From assembly GCF_003473485.1 (NCBI RefSeq), contig NC_053048.1:42590755-42654754 (forward strand): a stretch of DNA of 64,000 nt, read 5' to 3'. This DNA is from Medicago truncatula. Taxonomy: Eukaryota; Streptophyta; Magnoliopsida; Fabales; Fabaceae. The notes below the pieces were generated by a model, which saw only the letters and a list, made by a program, of their open reading frames with translations, was not told the origin of the DNA and did not search any database. Position numbers and translations under genes: made by a program. Positions 33,485-44,759 of this stretch are shown in pieces (positions within the stretch are counted from its first letter, which is position 1; each line of letters opens with the position of its first letter).

Positions 33485-33835
33485 GTAAGTGAGAATTTGG
33501 CTCCCCAACTTCCAATTTTTCTTTTAGAGGTCCCAATGTTGCATTGGAACATCCATATCATACTGCATAAATAGAACATAATATTAGAAACATAGATGCA
33601 GACAATATTTTAAACTGAAAATTCTCAAAGACATTAAATTAATGAGGCTCTAACTCTGTCCTAAATTTTTTTGATAGTTTTTAACACAATAGCAGATTCT
33701 GTTAAAAAACTATAGCAGACTCTAGTGGAAAAAAATTGCAGCCTCCTTGTCTTTTTAATTCAAAGCAAGACAAAATGCGTATTGACTTTGTCTTAAAGTT
33801 GGTTTATCCCATTCAAGTATCATAAATGCGAGTCA
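33485..33835 (+). pseudogene. Duplicated KOB1 intron 9/exon 10 fragment
   Basis: From TAAGTGAGAATTTGGC.CCCC onward this matches KOB1 intron 9 (31600-31927) over about 330 bp, with shared words such as AATATTAGA.ACATAGATG and TTGCAGCCTCCTT. It runs into CATTCAAGTATCATAAA, which corresponds to the exon 10 start CATTTAGGTATCGTGAA. The acceptor AG is shifted and the exon is broken, so it is a non-functional fragment. Identity is roughly 75-80% by eye. Confidence 0.75.
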
Positions 33836-33940
33836 AAATCTTCTCCATTTATTTCCCTCTCTATTTCCTCCATTTAGAAAGATAAAGACACATAAAAAAT
33901 AAAAAATAATTAATGATGGTGGGACCGGCATAAGTTATTT

Positions 33941-34065
33941 CCTTATGCACCGTGCATAAACACATCACAACCATCATATTTCTTTTATTTTGAACAAAAA
34001 TGGTTTTGGCTCACTTTGGGGATGTAGGAAGCAATTATGTTGGGATTTATGCACGGTGCATAAGG
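33941..34065. mobile_element. MITE with 20-bp perfect inverted repeats
   Basis: CCTTATGCACCGTGCATAAA (33941-33960) and its exact reverse complement (34046-34065) bound an AT-rich core. Each arm is itself almost palindromic (TTATGCAC.GTGCATAA). Outside the arms, GTGGGACCGG and CCGGTGGGAC also face each other, so the full element may reach about 33918-34103. Target duplications were not resolved. Confidence 0.7.
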
Positions 34066-34239
34066 ATTTCCTTATGCACCATAACCACTCCCGGTGGGAC
34101 CCACCTAGTGATGGGACCCACCACTTATTTTTTGTGTCTATCTCTCTCCAAATTGCAACAAATGGAAAAATTTATAAATGGAACGTGAGATTCATTTATT
34201 GAAAATGTATTGACAATGCATTTTTAACCAAGACCAGGT

Positions 34240-34960
34240 TAAAAGTAAAAGTCTTTTAACGATGTGGAATTTGCAAGTATGAACCGTCTCAAACTCATTG
34301 CATGCCTCTGAAGGGTGTCACAGTTGTGTAATATCTACATTACTGTAACTCTGAATAAAAAACCCGAGTCAAAATACGACAATAAGAAAGAAGGTAAGAA
34401 ACACAAGTATTCATGTTGATGTTGTTTTCTAACCTTATTCATTGAGTCTGAAATATCGTCTAATTGAAAATCTCTCAATTTTTGGCAAACTTTTGATCAG
34501 ACCAGATACCTTGTCCAAATTAGAATTTAGTGATGATTGTAAGATCAATAAGATTGTGTGCTTTTTTGAGACAAATTGACTTCACAACTTGATCAAATGC
34601 TAGCGTAGAAAATGTTGAGCTTTTTAAGTAGCGGGGCAACCTGAAATAAGATGCACAAGAGCACTGGAGTCGAACCTAACTTCTTCTAAGCTAAGTTCAA
34701 GCAATCTTTTAAAGCCACATAAATTAGGTGGAATTGAGAAGTTAAATCCTCTTAAGTCTAAAGTAAGTAAATTCCTTAAAAGAGAAGATTAATATTGAAT
34801 ATGGCATTTGTTCATGACCTGAATCAAAGTTCACAAGCTCAAGATATTTAATGTCCCTCGTTGACAAAAAGCGAATCCAGATATTGATGGATTCAATTGC
34901 AATATTATCTACTGTGATTCCGAACATGCATAGTATCTGCACTCAGATTAGATCATCAGA
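34240..34960 (-). pseudogene. F-box/FBD/LRR gene relic (exon 1 and exon 3 parts)
   Basis: Minus-strand pieces match the intact gene at 38297-39976. About 34240-34370 corresponds to exon 3 (ANSTSLRT-like region). About 34440-34930 corresponds to the later two thirds of exon 1, including the conserved cysteine- and lysine-rich LRR stretch that encodes KSICLKK in the intact copy. The F-box end and exon 2 are missing, and many frameshifts and stops are present. It is a decayed tandem copy. Confidence 0.75.
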
Positions 34961-35439
34961 TTAGAGTCGGAGTGATGAGATGAGATGATGATGGGAGAAG
35001 TGAATGGATTAAGGAGTATTTTATGTTGGAATTTAATTTTGGGCCTAATCATAAGTGTGTGATGAGGGATAATATTAGTAAAATGGGGAGTGGGGTTACA
35101 ATCAGTTTGGTTGATCGGTTCCTTGGATCTCAAAATGAAAAACTGAGAACCGAACCAAACAGGTTGGTTTAGTTTTGATCCGAACCAGACAAGGTCATAT
35201 ACCTTTTCGGTTCGGTTCGGTTTGGACTTTCCGTTTCGTCGATTTTATCCGAACCAATTACAACCATAGATGCAGTGGTACACAATATATCCACACCCCC
35301 TTTTCTCCATTGATCTTACATCCAGATTTACACTCTTCAATTTCACCTAATTATTCCATTTTGACTTCCCATTCTCCATTTTGAGAAAAACACAACACGT
35401 ACGTGAATGACACAAGCTCACTGCATGTATGATTGCCGA
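34961..35439. other. Spacer with repeated GGTTCGGTT words
   Basis: This contains the phrase AACCGAACCAAACAGG and the tandem CTTTTCGGTTCGGTTCGG near 35200, typical of the ends of some plant hAT-like MITEs. CACACCCCCTTTTCTCC near 35295 is repeated near 37380 and 40570. No gene was found. Confidence 0.4.
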
Positions 35440-35570
35440 GAGCTAGATTTAACAGAGATGTGTACTGTCTTAAGTCAATTATGGAAACAACTACTGCATT
35501 CTAACTCCTGCAATTGGTCGAGCTTTTGTAATATCTACATAGCTATAACACCGAATTATAAAAAAATAAA
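35440..35570 (-). pseudogene. F-box/FBD exon 3 start fragment
   Basis: A short match on the minus strand to the start of exon 3 of the FBD gene, around the segment encoding LEC...LDHSEE in the intact copy. CTGCATTCTAACTCCTGCAA corresponds to the CTGCATTCTAACTCCTCTGA stretch near 38548. It is followed by the same AATTATAAA-type intron sequence. It is isolated, with no adjoining exon 1. Confidence 0.6.
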
Positions 35571-35949
35571 ATAAAAAAAAGAGTCAAAATACAACAATAA
35601 GAAATAAGCTAAGATAAATTTGGGTATCTAAAATGATAAATTTGGGAATTATAAAACGCGTTAGGAAATTTTTGGCAATTAAAGAGGTAAAAAATCGGCA
35701 AAAAAATTAATTATAAATATGAACAAGTCATATATGTCAACCGTATGGACCAAGCAAATCGTTTGAAGGGAATCTGAATAACAAATGATGTCTTTGAACC
35801 CTGCGTCTTAACCAATTTTGATTTTATTTTTACTTGTGTATTTTTTTTAATGTTTACAAAATGATGGATATTAGGTTGTTTGAGTTTGATTGGGAAAATC
35901 AACTAGCATATGAAAACAACTTCAACTTCACTTCAATGCCGAAATCATG

Positions 35950-36130
35950 AAGATATAAAATAAAGAAGTGAAGATGAGGTTGAAAATGAAGTGTTGTCAA
36001 TGGCATCAGCATTGCCTATTAGTAAGAAGGAAGAGGTAAAGAAAGAAGAGACTGTAGAAAACAACGTGTTGCCAATGCCATCAACATTGTCTTCTATTAG
36101 CTTTAGGAAGAAATAAAGAAATATTTTGAT
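35950..36130 (+). pseudogene. Unidentified coding-like fragment with internal repeat
   Basis: The plus strand reads EVENEVLSMASALPISKKEE and soon after KKEETVENNVLPMPSTLSS, two diverged copies of one motif. The acidic and lysine-rich pattern looks like former coding sequence, but the frame is closed on both sides and I cannot name the family. Confidence 0.35.
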
Positions 36131-36429
36131 GTTCCTCAGACAACGTACGGTTGTCAAGAATATGAATGTTGGGCTGACCATTTTTTCTTTGTAACAATGA
36201 AACTTTATAGTTTGTGTGTAGCCTTTCGTGTTATGGAATGGAATGTATACCCAATTGAAGACTATTATTAGATATCATGTAAGGGTACAAAATGCGCTAA
36301 TTTAAAGCAATTAAGGCATATATGTGTATGTCAACAAAAACCATGAGTCGTTTTTGTATAACATAATAATATGAGAGATCTAAATTGTTAATCTAAATTC
36401 ACAACAAAAAACATGGATGGTGTTATTTT

Positions 36430-36740
36430 TCATGTGCTTAAAAATGTTAGGTAAAAATAAAAGTCAAAATATAACATTAAGAAATAAGGTTAGAAGCATC
36501 ATGTTTACCTTTATAATATGTTCAACCAACCTAGCTAGGAGTACTTTTGAGAAAACTAAAAATATACAAAAGTACGTTTTCCTTTTTCATTCAAATTCAC
36601 GTCATTCAAATCCAAATACTCTAAGCAGCTAAATGAATTTATTAGCAGCACAGGAGGAATGAATGATAGGATGCCGTCAATGGCATTGCATGGTAAGTCA
36701 CTGATTAATGCATGTGATCATCTTGACTAGCCCTATTGTT
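36430..36740 (-). pseudogene. F-box/FBD relic: exon 2 joined to F-box end
   Basis: On the minus strand, about 36500-36650 matches exon 2 of the intact gene (FSSMKYLKLGN region). It is followed without the usual 1-kb exon 1 by 36660-36710, which is near-identical to the F-box start encoding ISDLPCNVIDGIL (plus-strand word AGGATGCCGTCAATGGCATT). The structure implies deletion of nearly all of exon 1. Sequence upstream to about 37300 matches the upstream region of the intact gene. Confidence 0.7.
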
Positions 36741-37539
36741 GAAAATAAAGAGTCATAAGGAAGCAAAAGTGTAAATATTATGATCTTACTTTAAAATACT
36801 TAGAATCATACGCTACAAAGATTTCCTTGCAACTTCAAATATTGATGCATGAGTCATGTTTTAGAAGTTAGAAGATCAAGTGGAGTTTAAAGAGCTACAT
36901 ACAGATTTAAGAACCAAAGAGTCAATACAAAATCTAACTTTGATGCCCTAGTAATAAATCATAAAACTAACTTGACTTGAGTGCCCTAATAATAATAAAT
37001 CATAGTTTTCATTCATTCGTGCAAATGGATTATAACGATAAATTGCTGGATATGAGACCTAATTACATGATATGATGCCTATACAATAAATAAATTATAG
37101 TTCATAATAATAATATAATAATAATAATATTGTCCCTACTTATATGGTATGCCCTAATAATTAATAAATCATAGTTATATCATTGAATCGTGCTGATGGA
37201 TGAGAAAACTAATGAGTAATGAAGGAGCGGCAATTTGTGATTTTTATGTCTTTTTCGGACACAGAATAGATTTGCCTAGGGTTTTTCATTTTTTATTTTT
37301 ATAACAAAAACATGATGACCCCAAAAGGCCCAAATAAGAATGATACAAAAGTTCTAGCAAAGTAGGGACACAATTTATCCACACCCCCTTCATCTACTAT
37401 GTTGCTTACACCAACAAATTCAACATTGCTTCTCTTTTTTAAATATACAATAAATTAGGAGTGACATATATATAGAAGTGAAGTAGCATTAAAAGAAATA
37501 AGAGTCTCAAGAGCATTGGAATCAATTCTAGATTCTGAA

Positions 37540-37760
37540 CAGAATTTTCGTAAGCTCAAGATATGCCATGCCGCTCGTTACGCGTTAATGTCTTCAAAAT
37601 GCTAGTCCTAACCATGTCTTCAATTTTCAAGTGTTCTAGGATGCCATGAATAATATTACATGTTGAGCTGATCAATGTTGATAATCTTGTTTGACCTTTT
37701 TGTTGATGATAGTCATAAGGGAACTAACAGTTCAAATTAATCAATTGCATATTTAGATTT
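37540..37760 (-). pseudogene. Internally deleted F-box/FBD relic
   Basis: About 37555-37585 corresponds to the middle of exon 1 (KHLEL region). It jumps directly to 37595-37670, which matches the F-box (SILSK...DILSHL side) of the cluster gene. Frames are broken. It lies 0.5 kb downstream of the intact gene and is another partial tandem copy. Confidence 0.6.
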
Positions 37761-38296
37761 GCGGAGGATTTGTGAAAATCATAGCACCATGATTTTGTCA
37801 AACCTATCGTAATTACAAGAATGCATATATATCTGCACTCATATTAGATAATCATATCACCAAATAGCGCTAGAGATAATTAGAAAAGTTCATTCCAACT
37901 TTGATGCATAGTATCAAAACACTTAAAAAGAAATGAGAGATAATTGAAAAAGTTCATTCCATCACTCGAATGGTGAATTAAAATGAGGGTATAATTAAAA
38001 AAAAAATTGGAAAAAATCAACTTCCTTGATACTTAACAGTTGTAAAATATCAAATTCATTATTTATTCACCTAAAAAAAATGCAAAAGAGGTAAATAAAA
38101 GAATTAGTCCAGTAATTCAGAAACATGGAAATTGTTATTAAAAAAAAAAAAAAAAAATCTGAAATCAGCCAACAAACAACCACCAGAGAAAGTAAACGAG
38201 TACACTAATTCCCAATTCACAAACTATTACAAACAATGGCCACATAATACCAAACAAACAGAAACTCAATACATTCACTTCACTTTCACCACATCT
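37761..38296. other. 3' side of the F-box/FBD gene
   Basis: AT-rich spacer with a 17-nt A run near 38140. The last 100 bp (ATACATTCACTTCACTTTCACC) probably belong to the 3' UTR of the minus-strand gene. The same stretch recurs near 44695 downstream of the paralogous pseudogene. Confidence 0.4.
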
Positions 38297-39976
38297 TCAA
38301 ATACCCACATTCTCTAATTCATCAGTAAGAAGAAACTCAACATGTGCTCTTTGTGACGCTCGTTCCATCCGTAACAAGTCTTGTGAAATTCTATGTGCAT
38401 CTAAACTCTTTGAACCAGGACAAACTATAAAAGTAAGAGTCCTTAACGATGTAGAATTTGCAAGTATGAAACGTATCAAACTCATTGCATGCTGAGAAAT
38501 TCTATATGCTCTAACATGGATATTCACCATCCGCAGATTATTAAGGCAGTCACTACTGCATTCTAACTCCTCTGAATGATCCAACACTTGTACGGTAGAA
38601 AGATCGATGTAACTCTGAAGTGTAAAAATTTAAGTGTCAAAATACAACAATAAGAAATAAGCTAAGATCTAAGCTTAGGTAATCATGCATGTTTACCTGT
38701 ATAATAAGTTCAACCAAGCCAGGAGCGCATTGGAGTGCACTAACAATATACAAAAGTTCTCCTCTATCATTGAAATTCACATTACCCAATTTCAGATACT
38801 TCATGGAGCTGAACGAGCTTTTTAGCAGCGTTGGATGAATGATATTTGCATACTGCATCTATATATATATGCATATGAAAAAAAACTATATATGAGATAT
38901 GCAGAAACAAACGCACTTAAAAGTGAAAAATAATAACTTTCAGTATAAATATTGGATTGGACCATCAATCAAAATTTGAACAAACCGAAAGGCCAGGCAA
39001 GATAGAAGTGGTGATAAAAAGTCAAATATATAAATTTGAACAAGTCCATATATGTCAACAGAATATATATTATGCTTTGTTTGATACCAAACTAACATGT
39101 GATCAGATAGAATCTTAACCTTGTAAAATCAAAATATTAGTGATGATGTTTTCTAACCTTGTAAATACCGCGTCGTGAACTAATAGAAAGCCTTTGAATG
39201 TTTTTTGGCAAACTTTTGATCAAACCAAATGTGCAGCTCTCAGTAGCTTTGAGTGCAAGATCAATCAGATTATTTGCTTTCTTGAGACAAATTGACTTCA
39301 TCTTTGGATTAAATTCTATCAATAAGACTTCAAGAGTAGGAGGAGCAAAATCAAAATATTCAAATTCTTTACATAATACAAAATGAAGATTTTTAAGTAA
39401 CGGACAGCCAGAAATAAGACTCTCGAATGCACCGGGCTCGAATCTAACAAACAATAAGTGAAGTTCAAGCAATCTTTCAAACCCAGAGAAATCAGGTGGA
39501 ATTGACAAGTCAAATCCTAAAAACTTAGAGTACGTCAATTCCTTACAAGGGAGGTCGACAATATATAGCATTTGATCGGGATGTGTTTCGTGGTTCACAA
39601 GCTCGAGATGTTTAATATTCCTCTCTGACAAAATCGGAATCCACTTATCGAGGTGTTCAATTGTGATCTCAAATTTGTAGTCATTAGATATGAAAAGACC
39701 AAACTTATCTATCGGCCCTTGGTGCTGCATGAGAACATCCGTGATAATTCTATAAGTTACTGGATCTTCGAGATCTTCGAGATCCTCGTACTCTTCAAAA
39801 AAGTCCTCACTAAACCAAAGTCGTGGGGCTTTAGTCCACTTATACCTCCACTGTTTAGACAAAATACTAGTCCCAACTAGGTCTTTGATGTCCAAGTGTG
39901 ACAGGATGCCGTCAATGACATTGCATGGTAAGTCACTGATTCGATCAATTTGATCCTCTTGATCGGAAAGAGTCAT
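38297..39976 (-). CDS. F-box/FBD/LRR-repeat protein
   Basis: This is a substrate receptor of the plant SCF ubiquitin-ligase type; the target is unknown. Three exons on the minus strand: 39976-39158, 38858-38697, 38614-38297, with GT-AG sites in phase 0 and 432 residues, normal for the family. The F-box lies at about 13-55 (ISDLPCNVIDGILSHL, then LVGTSILSKQWRYKW). It is followed by irregular leucine-rich repeats with CPLLKNL and LISGCP motifs, and a C-terminal FBD-type segment (AHRISQDLLRMERAS). The start ATG (MTLSDQED) follows a likely 5'-UTR intron: acceptor TTTGTAG at about 39984 and donor GTAAGTAAGG beginning at 40310. It is the only undamaged member of the local cluster and so probably the only functional one. 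The identification of fold and family is firm, the specific role is not. Confidence 0.88.
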
Positions 39977-40299
39977 AAGTGAACTACAAATTCAAGCAAG
40001 CAGAAGTGTAAATATTACGATCTGACTTCAAAATACTGATGCAACACAAGAAATATCAGAAGAGTCAATGCAAAATCTAACTTTGAATGCCCTAATAATA
40101 ACAAATCATAGTGATCAATCATGAATACAAAATCTAACTTTGATGCCCTAATAAAATTAAATGATAGTGATCAAGTAACATTATTCTTGATGAAACACGT
40201 CGGTGCACTAATAATAATATATCATATAGTTATTACTGAATCATGCTTGAAAAACTAATGAGTAAATGAAAGAGTGGAGATTTGTGATATTTTAATAAA

Positions 40300-40400
40300 A
40301 CCTTACTTACAGTTGAAAGCACGACGGCTCCTGCGATCTCAGCGTCGCTGCAATGCGCCGTTTCTCTATGTTTTGTCGAAATGTTCCAACAATTGTGTTT
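40300..40400 (-). promoter_or_regulatory. Probable 5'-UTR exon of the F-box/FBD gene
   Basis: On the minus strand CTTTCAACT is followed by a strong donor GTAAGTAAGG. The equivalent block is conserved at 47101-47170 ahead of the pseudogene and at 53641-53700 ahead of the truncated RGG gene, with the shared core CTCTCAAC(A/T)GTAAG. Conservation of a donor ahead of copies whose coding parts differ argues for a real non-coding first exon. The exact transcription start is unknown. Confidence 0.55.
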
Positions 40401-40754
40401 GTTTGCCGTTTATATGTCTTTTTTCTTACACAGAACCAAAATGTTTTCCCTAGGGTTTTTTTTTTGTGGACAAAAACATGATATATTGAATGGATCAGAG
40501 CCCAACAAGGCCCATATCAGAATCGTACTAAAGTTCTAGCAAGGAGGTACAGTGGTACACAATCTATCCACGCCCCCTTTTTCTACTATGGTTGCAACAT
40601 CTACCCCTTTGTACGTGTTATGTTTTTCTCAAAATGGAGAATGGGAAGTCAAAATGTATAATTAGGTTGAAGAGTGAAAATCTGGATGTAAGAGCTATAG
40701 AGACCTATTGTGGAATCTTAGGCAAATTAATATGACGATGGAATTATAAAAATA

Positions 40755-40890
40755 TCGTCATGTGAATTTAACTCAGTTGATAGAACATTGCATAATATAT
40801 GTAGGATCAAAATTCGAACCTCGAATGCTCCACTTATTTACCTTAAAAGGTGAATTCTAATCAGTAGGCTATTTGACAATCTTTTTATTT
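40755..40890 (+). mobile_element. tRNA-derived SINE fragment
   Basis: The A-box-like GAATTTAACTCAGTTGATAG, the segment GCATAATATATGTAGG and the B-box-like ATTCGAACCTC, then CCACTTATTTACC, follow the same order as the 19501 and 60660 copies. The surrounding region, about 40400-41260, has no gene. Confidence 0.55.
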
Positions 40891-41269
40891 ATATATGAAA
40901 ATACCCTTATTATGAAAAGATTATAAGACAATGTTGTTTTGGCCAAGAAATTGGGCGGGAATAGAGGTAAATTTGGATGGAAATCTTATGTATAAAGGTT
41001 AATTTGGATGGAAATCTTATGTATAGACTTAACAATTTTAATGTATAAAATAAGATAAGATTCAGTAATTGATTTATTCACCTAAAAATATAAAAGATGT
41101 AAATAAAAGACCATTCAAGAAAGGCTAACTAGTCCACTAATTTTTGTTAAAAAAAACTAGTCCACTAATTTGTAAAATGAAGATACAATTAAATCAAACA
41201 ATAATTGGTTAGTGATATTAGGGTTTAAACCCATGAACGTAAAGCGTAATGATAGCAATAGATTGATAA

Positions 41270-41550
41270 AAGGGACACCAACATATTTCACATTGGACAA
41301 ATTTTCTGATTCGACCTCAGGACATGATAGTGTGGCTGAAAGCCTACAAAGGAACATGATGTTTCATGTTCAACTTTGATAGAGAGCTAAGTTATAATTG
41401 TCCAGTACATGCTCATCTAGATTCTAGTTCTAATTAATAATTTCATCAAGTGGTTTGAGTACATTATTATTTGCAATTACTTTTGTTTTTTTTTTTTTCC
41501 AAATATTTTTATGTCTATGAGTATTTGCATCTTGATGTTTGTTTATACCC
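41270..41550 (+). pseudogene. Transposed KOB1 exon 8/intron 8 fragment
   Basis: AAATTTTCTGATTCGACCTC and TGTTTCATGTTCAACTTTG align with KOB1 exon 8 (30689-30777). The text continues into the intron: CTAAGTTATA, then TCCAAATATTTTTATGTCTA and GCATCTTGATGTTTG match intron 8 (about 30778-30890). The exon is frameshifted. Orientation is plus, as in KOB1, 10 kb away. Confidence 0.8.
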
Positions 41551-41670
41551 TACAAATGTCGGATCATTTAGAGGAGTTAATATGCACTAGTTATTACCTT
41601 GATAATCTTCGGACGGTGAATATCTATGTTAGAGCTAGGTCTCAACATGCAATCTACTCTCTCCGATAGT
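41551..41670 (+). pseudogene. Inverted F-box/FBD exon 3 fragment
   Basis: The plus strand reads SDHLEELICTSYYLDNLRTV then NIYVRARSQHA, matching the exon 3 start of the FBD gene (LDHSEELEC...LNNLRMVNIHVRA). All other FBD pieces are on the minus strand, so this one is inverted. It abuts the KOB1 fragment within a few bases and forms a chimeric block of two unrelated genes. Downstream to about 41760 there is a Stowaway-like piece. Confidence 0.75.
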
Positions 41671-42289
41671 CTATATTGTATGTCAGATAAATTAATTATT
41701 CATTGAACTTACAAAACAATATTTTCTTATATATGAGATCGGATGGTACATTGTTAAAGACTCAAACTTCAATTTTAAATTATTTGGATGGAAATCTTAA
41801 CAACTTTTGTAATTATCATTTTTCAAACTTTACAATTACAATCTTCTTAATTTCATGTGTTTAATGATTATTGTGCAAAATATAAGTTTCCTCTTTCTTC
41901 TCCTTGTTATTATTTAACGTGTTTTTGGATATAAAAAAAATTATTTAATAGAAAAGTTACACTAATACTAATAATTAATTTTTTATTTCCTTAAAAAAAA
42001 AATTATTTAATATTTTTAAATATTATCAACACCATCATTACCATAATGCTACGCGATCCATGCAAATGCACATATATTGAACTCTTGGTAGTAAGGAATT
42101 TATTTATTTTTTGTTTTGACAAGAAGTAAGGATTTTTTTCCTTCTTTTGACAAGTCTTGCTGGCGATTATTTTTAACAAGCCTTTGCATATGATTTCAAA
42201 AACACGTAGTTTCATGAAAAATGAGAGTATGATTATGAGATGAGTTCATCAAATCTAAAACTGATAGCTCTAATTTCGTATGTTTGAAA
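41671..42289. other. Spacer without a gene
   Basis: AT-rich. Apart from Stowaway-like ends (ACTCTCTCCGATAGTC to GATCGGATGGTAC, about 41660-41750) no feature was seen. Confidence 0.45.
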
Positions 42290-43390
42290 GTTAAAATCCA
42301 ATCCACTCTCAATGAAAAAACTTAACGTGTGCTCTTTGGGATGCTCGTTCCATCCATAACAATTCCTTTGAAATGGGAAACAACATTCATGTGTTTGATT
42401 CCTTAGAACCAAGACCAACTTTAATTTTAAGAGTCTTTTTTTTTTAATCAGCAAATATTATTAAACGTCATCTCCGTAAAACGCAAGGTATGGACGAAAC
42501 AAGATACAAATGGTGTCGCAACACCATAACCACCATACAAGCCCCTGAAGATAACCCACCAAAACACATCACCACCTAAGACAGACACCTTAACAGAAAC
42601 AAACACACTAAACACAACATCCACCCCCACCCATCGTCACTACTCACCCCCAAAGAACACCTCTCAAAATAAAACAGTCAGACTTCAACACCCAAGCTGA
42701 GCCACTATATATCGAAAAGCTCCTAACCGAATGAACATGCAGCTTCCACAACCTCTCCACCTCCAATCCACCGAAAGAGCACAAAAACAAAAGCCCAAAA
42801 ACCAACTTGAGCCAAAGAGATGACTTCCGATCTCGAATCAAAAGTGATCAGCCCATCAGACTTTAGAACAAAATTAGTAGGGCACCCCTCGCCCCCGGTA
42901 CATCAGAGAACACCATATCAAGTCAAACAAGATTGCTGCTAGTCACCAACTTCCGATCTCGAAGCAAAAGTAACCGGTCCACCGAAAACCAACACAAAAG
43001 GCAAGACAAACGACATGATAAGAGTCTTTAATGATGTGGAATTTACAAGTATGAACCGTATCAAACTCATTTGATGTTGATGAGAGCTCCCGTCATATAG
43101 ATATTCACCTTCTAAAGTTGATACAACTTCTATTGCATTCTAGCTCCTCTGAATTCTCAGCTGCTTGTATATATCTACATTTTGCTGTAACTCTAAATTA
43201 TAAAATAAATAAATAAGACTCTCAAGAGCAATTGACAAGTTAAATCCACCAAATTTAAAGTAAGTCAATTCCTTACAAGAGAAGACAGACTATGTCATTT
43301 GTTCAAGATATGTTTTGAATCCTAAGTTCATAAGCTCAAGATATGCCATGCCTCTTGTCTTCAACTTCCTTAATACTTAACAATTTTAAA
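42290..43390 (-). pseudogene. F-box/FBD relic split by a LINE insertion
   Basis: Minus-strand matches: 42300-42438 and 43019-43190 together cover exon 3 (with the segments encoding RAHVEF...NSTSLRTL and EECNA-type residues in other copies). About 43215-43370 matches the central part of exon 1 (KHLEL region). Exon 2 and the F-box are missing. A 580-bp LINE end sits in the middle of the exon 3 match with an 11-bp target duplication. Multiple stops are present. Confidence 0.75.
42439..43018 (-). mobile_element. LINE 3'-end insertion in an F-box relic
   Basis: The insert is bounded by perfect 11-bp repeats TAAGAGTCTTT (42428-42438 and 43019-43029). On the minus strand it ends in an A run (plus-strand T run at 42439-42445) after TTTAATAATATTTGCTGATT. 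Content is G/T-rich on that strand, with short ORFs but no reverse transcriptase motif, so it is probably 3'-UTR sequence of an L1-type LINE or another poly(A) retroposon. Confidence 0.8.
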
Positions 43391-43597
43391 ATATCAAATT
43401 CACTATTTATTCACCTAAAAGATGCAAAAGAGGTAAATAAAAGACCATACCACCATTCTTGTTAAAAAAAATAGTCCACCAATTCAAAAAACATGGAAAT
43501 TGTTGTTTAAACATTTATTATTTATCATCAAAAAATCTAAAATCAGCCAACAAACAACAAAAACAGAAAGTACACGAGTACACTGATTCCCAAACTA

Positions 43598-43873
43598 TTA
43601 TCTTTGTTCCTTTTTAATTGTCACTTTTTAACATTTTACATAAATTAAGACAATCAATAAATGTTACTATTTTTGATACAATTATTTTTACTTTTACTAT
43701 AATGGCCTTATTAATTTAATATTTCATTTCATATGTTTCTCTTTCGCAATAAATATCTAAGGGTAATATTGGTAAAACAACATTTAATGTTGTATTGAAC
43801 TTTGAAAGTGACATTTAAATAGAAATAAAAATTTTCTCCAAAAGTGACAATTAAAAAGGTACGGAGGGAGTAT
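43598..43873. mobile_element. Stowaway-type MITE
   Basis: The right end TACGGAGGGAGTA and the left end GTTCCTTTTTAATTGTCACT pair as degenerate Stowaway inverted ends (canonical CTCCCTCCG). The interior TAAAAAGTGACA.T words at both sides also face each other. A TA target duplication is likely but short, so bounds are approximate. Confidence 0.7.
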
Positions 43874-43986
43874 AAACAATGACCGCATAATACTAAACGA
43901 ACCTAAAAAATACAAATAAGAATCAAAAATATTTTTTTCAACAATGCTCCAATTATATGCCAACCAGCCTCATGACTCCACAAGTA

Positions 43987-44683
43987 GGCTGTGTTTGGTA
44001 ACACAAAAAAGCTAGCTTATAGCTTGTTCGACAAGTTTATAAGATTGTTTTGATAGAATGAGATGTATTTGGTAAAAAGCTAGCGTTTTTTGAGCTTTTA
44101 GCTTTTTACATTTTCTTCCATTTTTAACCTTTAACATTATTTTTTTATAAAAAAAAAAAAAAAAAAAACTAGCCATGTTTAAAAATAAACTACCCACATT
44201 TAGGGATACCGCTGCAGTACCTTGCTCTTTTATATTTGTTTTATGTTTGAGACGGTTTTGTTATATTCCTAATTACATATTTAGCATTTTTTTTCTTTTC
44301 GAATATTTACCATTTTAAATAAAACACACAAATTTTTCAAAAGTAAAAACTAAAACATACAATTTTTCATAAAAAAAAATTGAAAGATATGATTATGAAG
44401 TTGAGAAAATTTAGTTAAAAAAAATATTTCAATGAAGTTCATATTTCAAGAGGAAAAATACATAAATATATTAGTTAAAAATGTTTATACATATAACTTA
44501 TATAAATTAAACATACATATACTTTTATGTCATTTCATATTTATTAATTACTTCAAAAGTTGGTTTTACCAAACACTTTAATTTCAATCAGCTAATTTTT
44601 CAGCTATTAGCTATCAACCATCAGCAATAAGCTAACTTTTCGACTATCAGGATGCTTATAGCTTAATTTTACCAAACACATCC
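43987..44683. mobile_element. MITE-like element with TGTGTTTGGTAA ends
   Basis: It starts GGCTGTGTTTGGTAA and ends TTACCAAACACATCC. Inner AGCTTATAGCTT words also face each other. GTA directly flanks both sides, a possible 3-bp target duplication. It is 697 bp and AT-rich with an A-run near 44150. It is non-coding. Confidence 0.65.
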
Positions 44684-44759
44684 GTAGTACAAACAATACA
44701 TTCACTGTCACCGCATCCTCAAATACTCACATGTGCACTAACATCGATATTCACCATAG

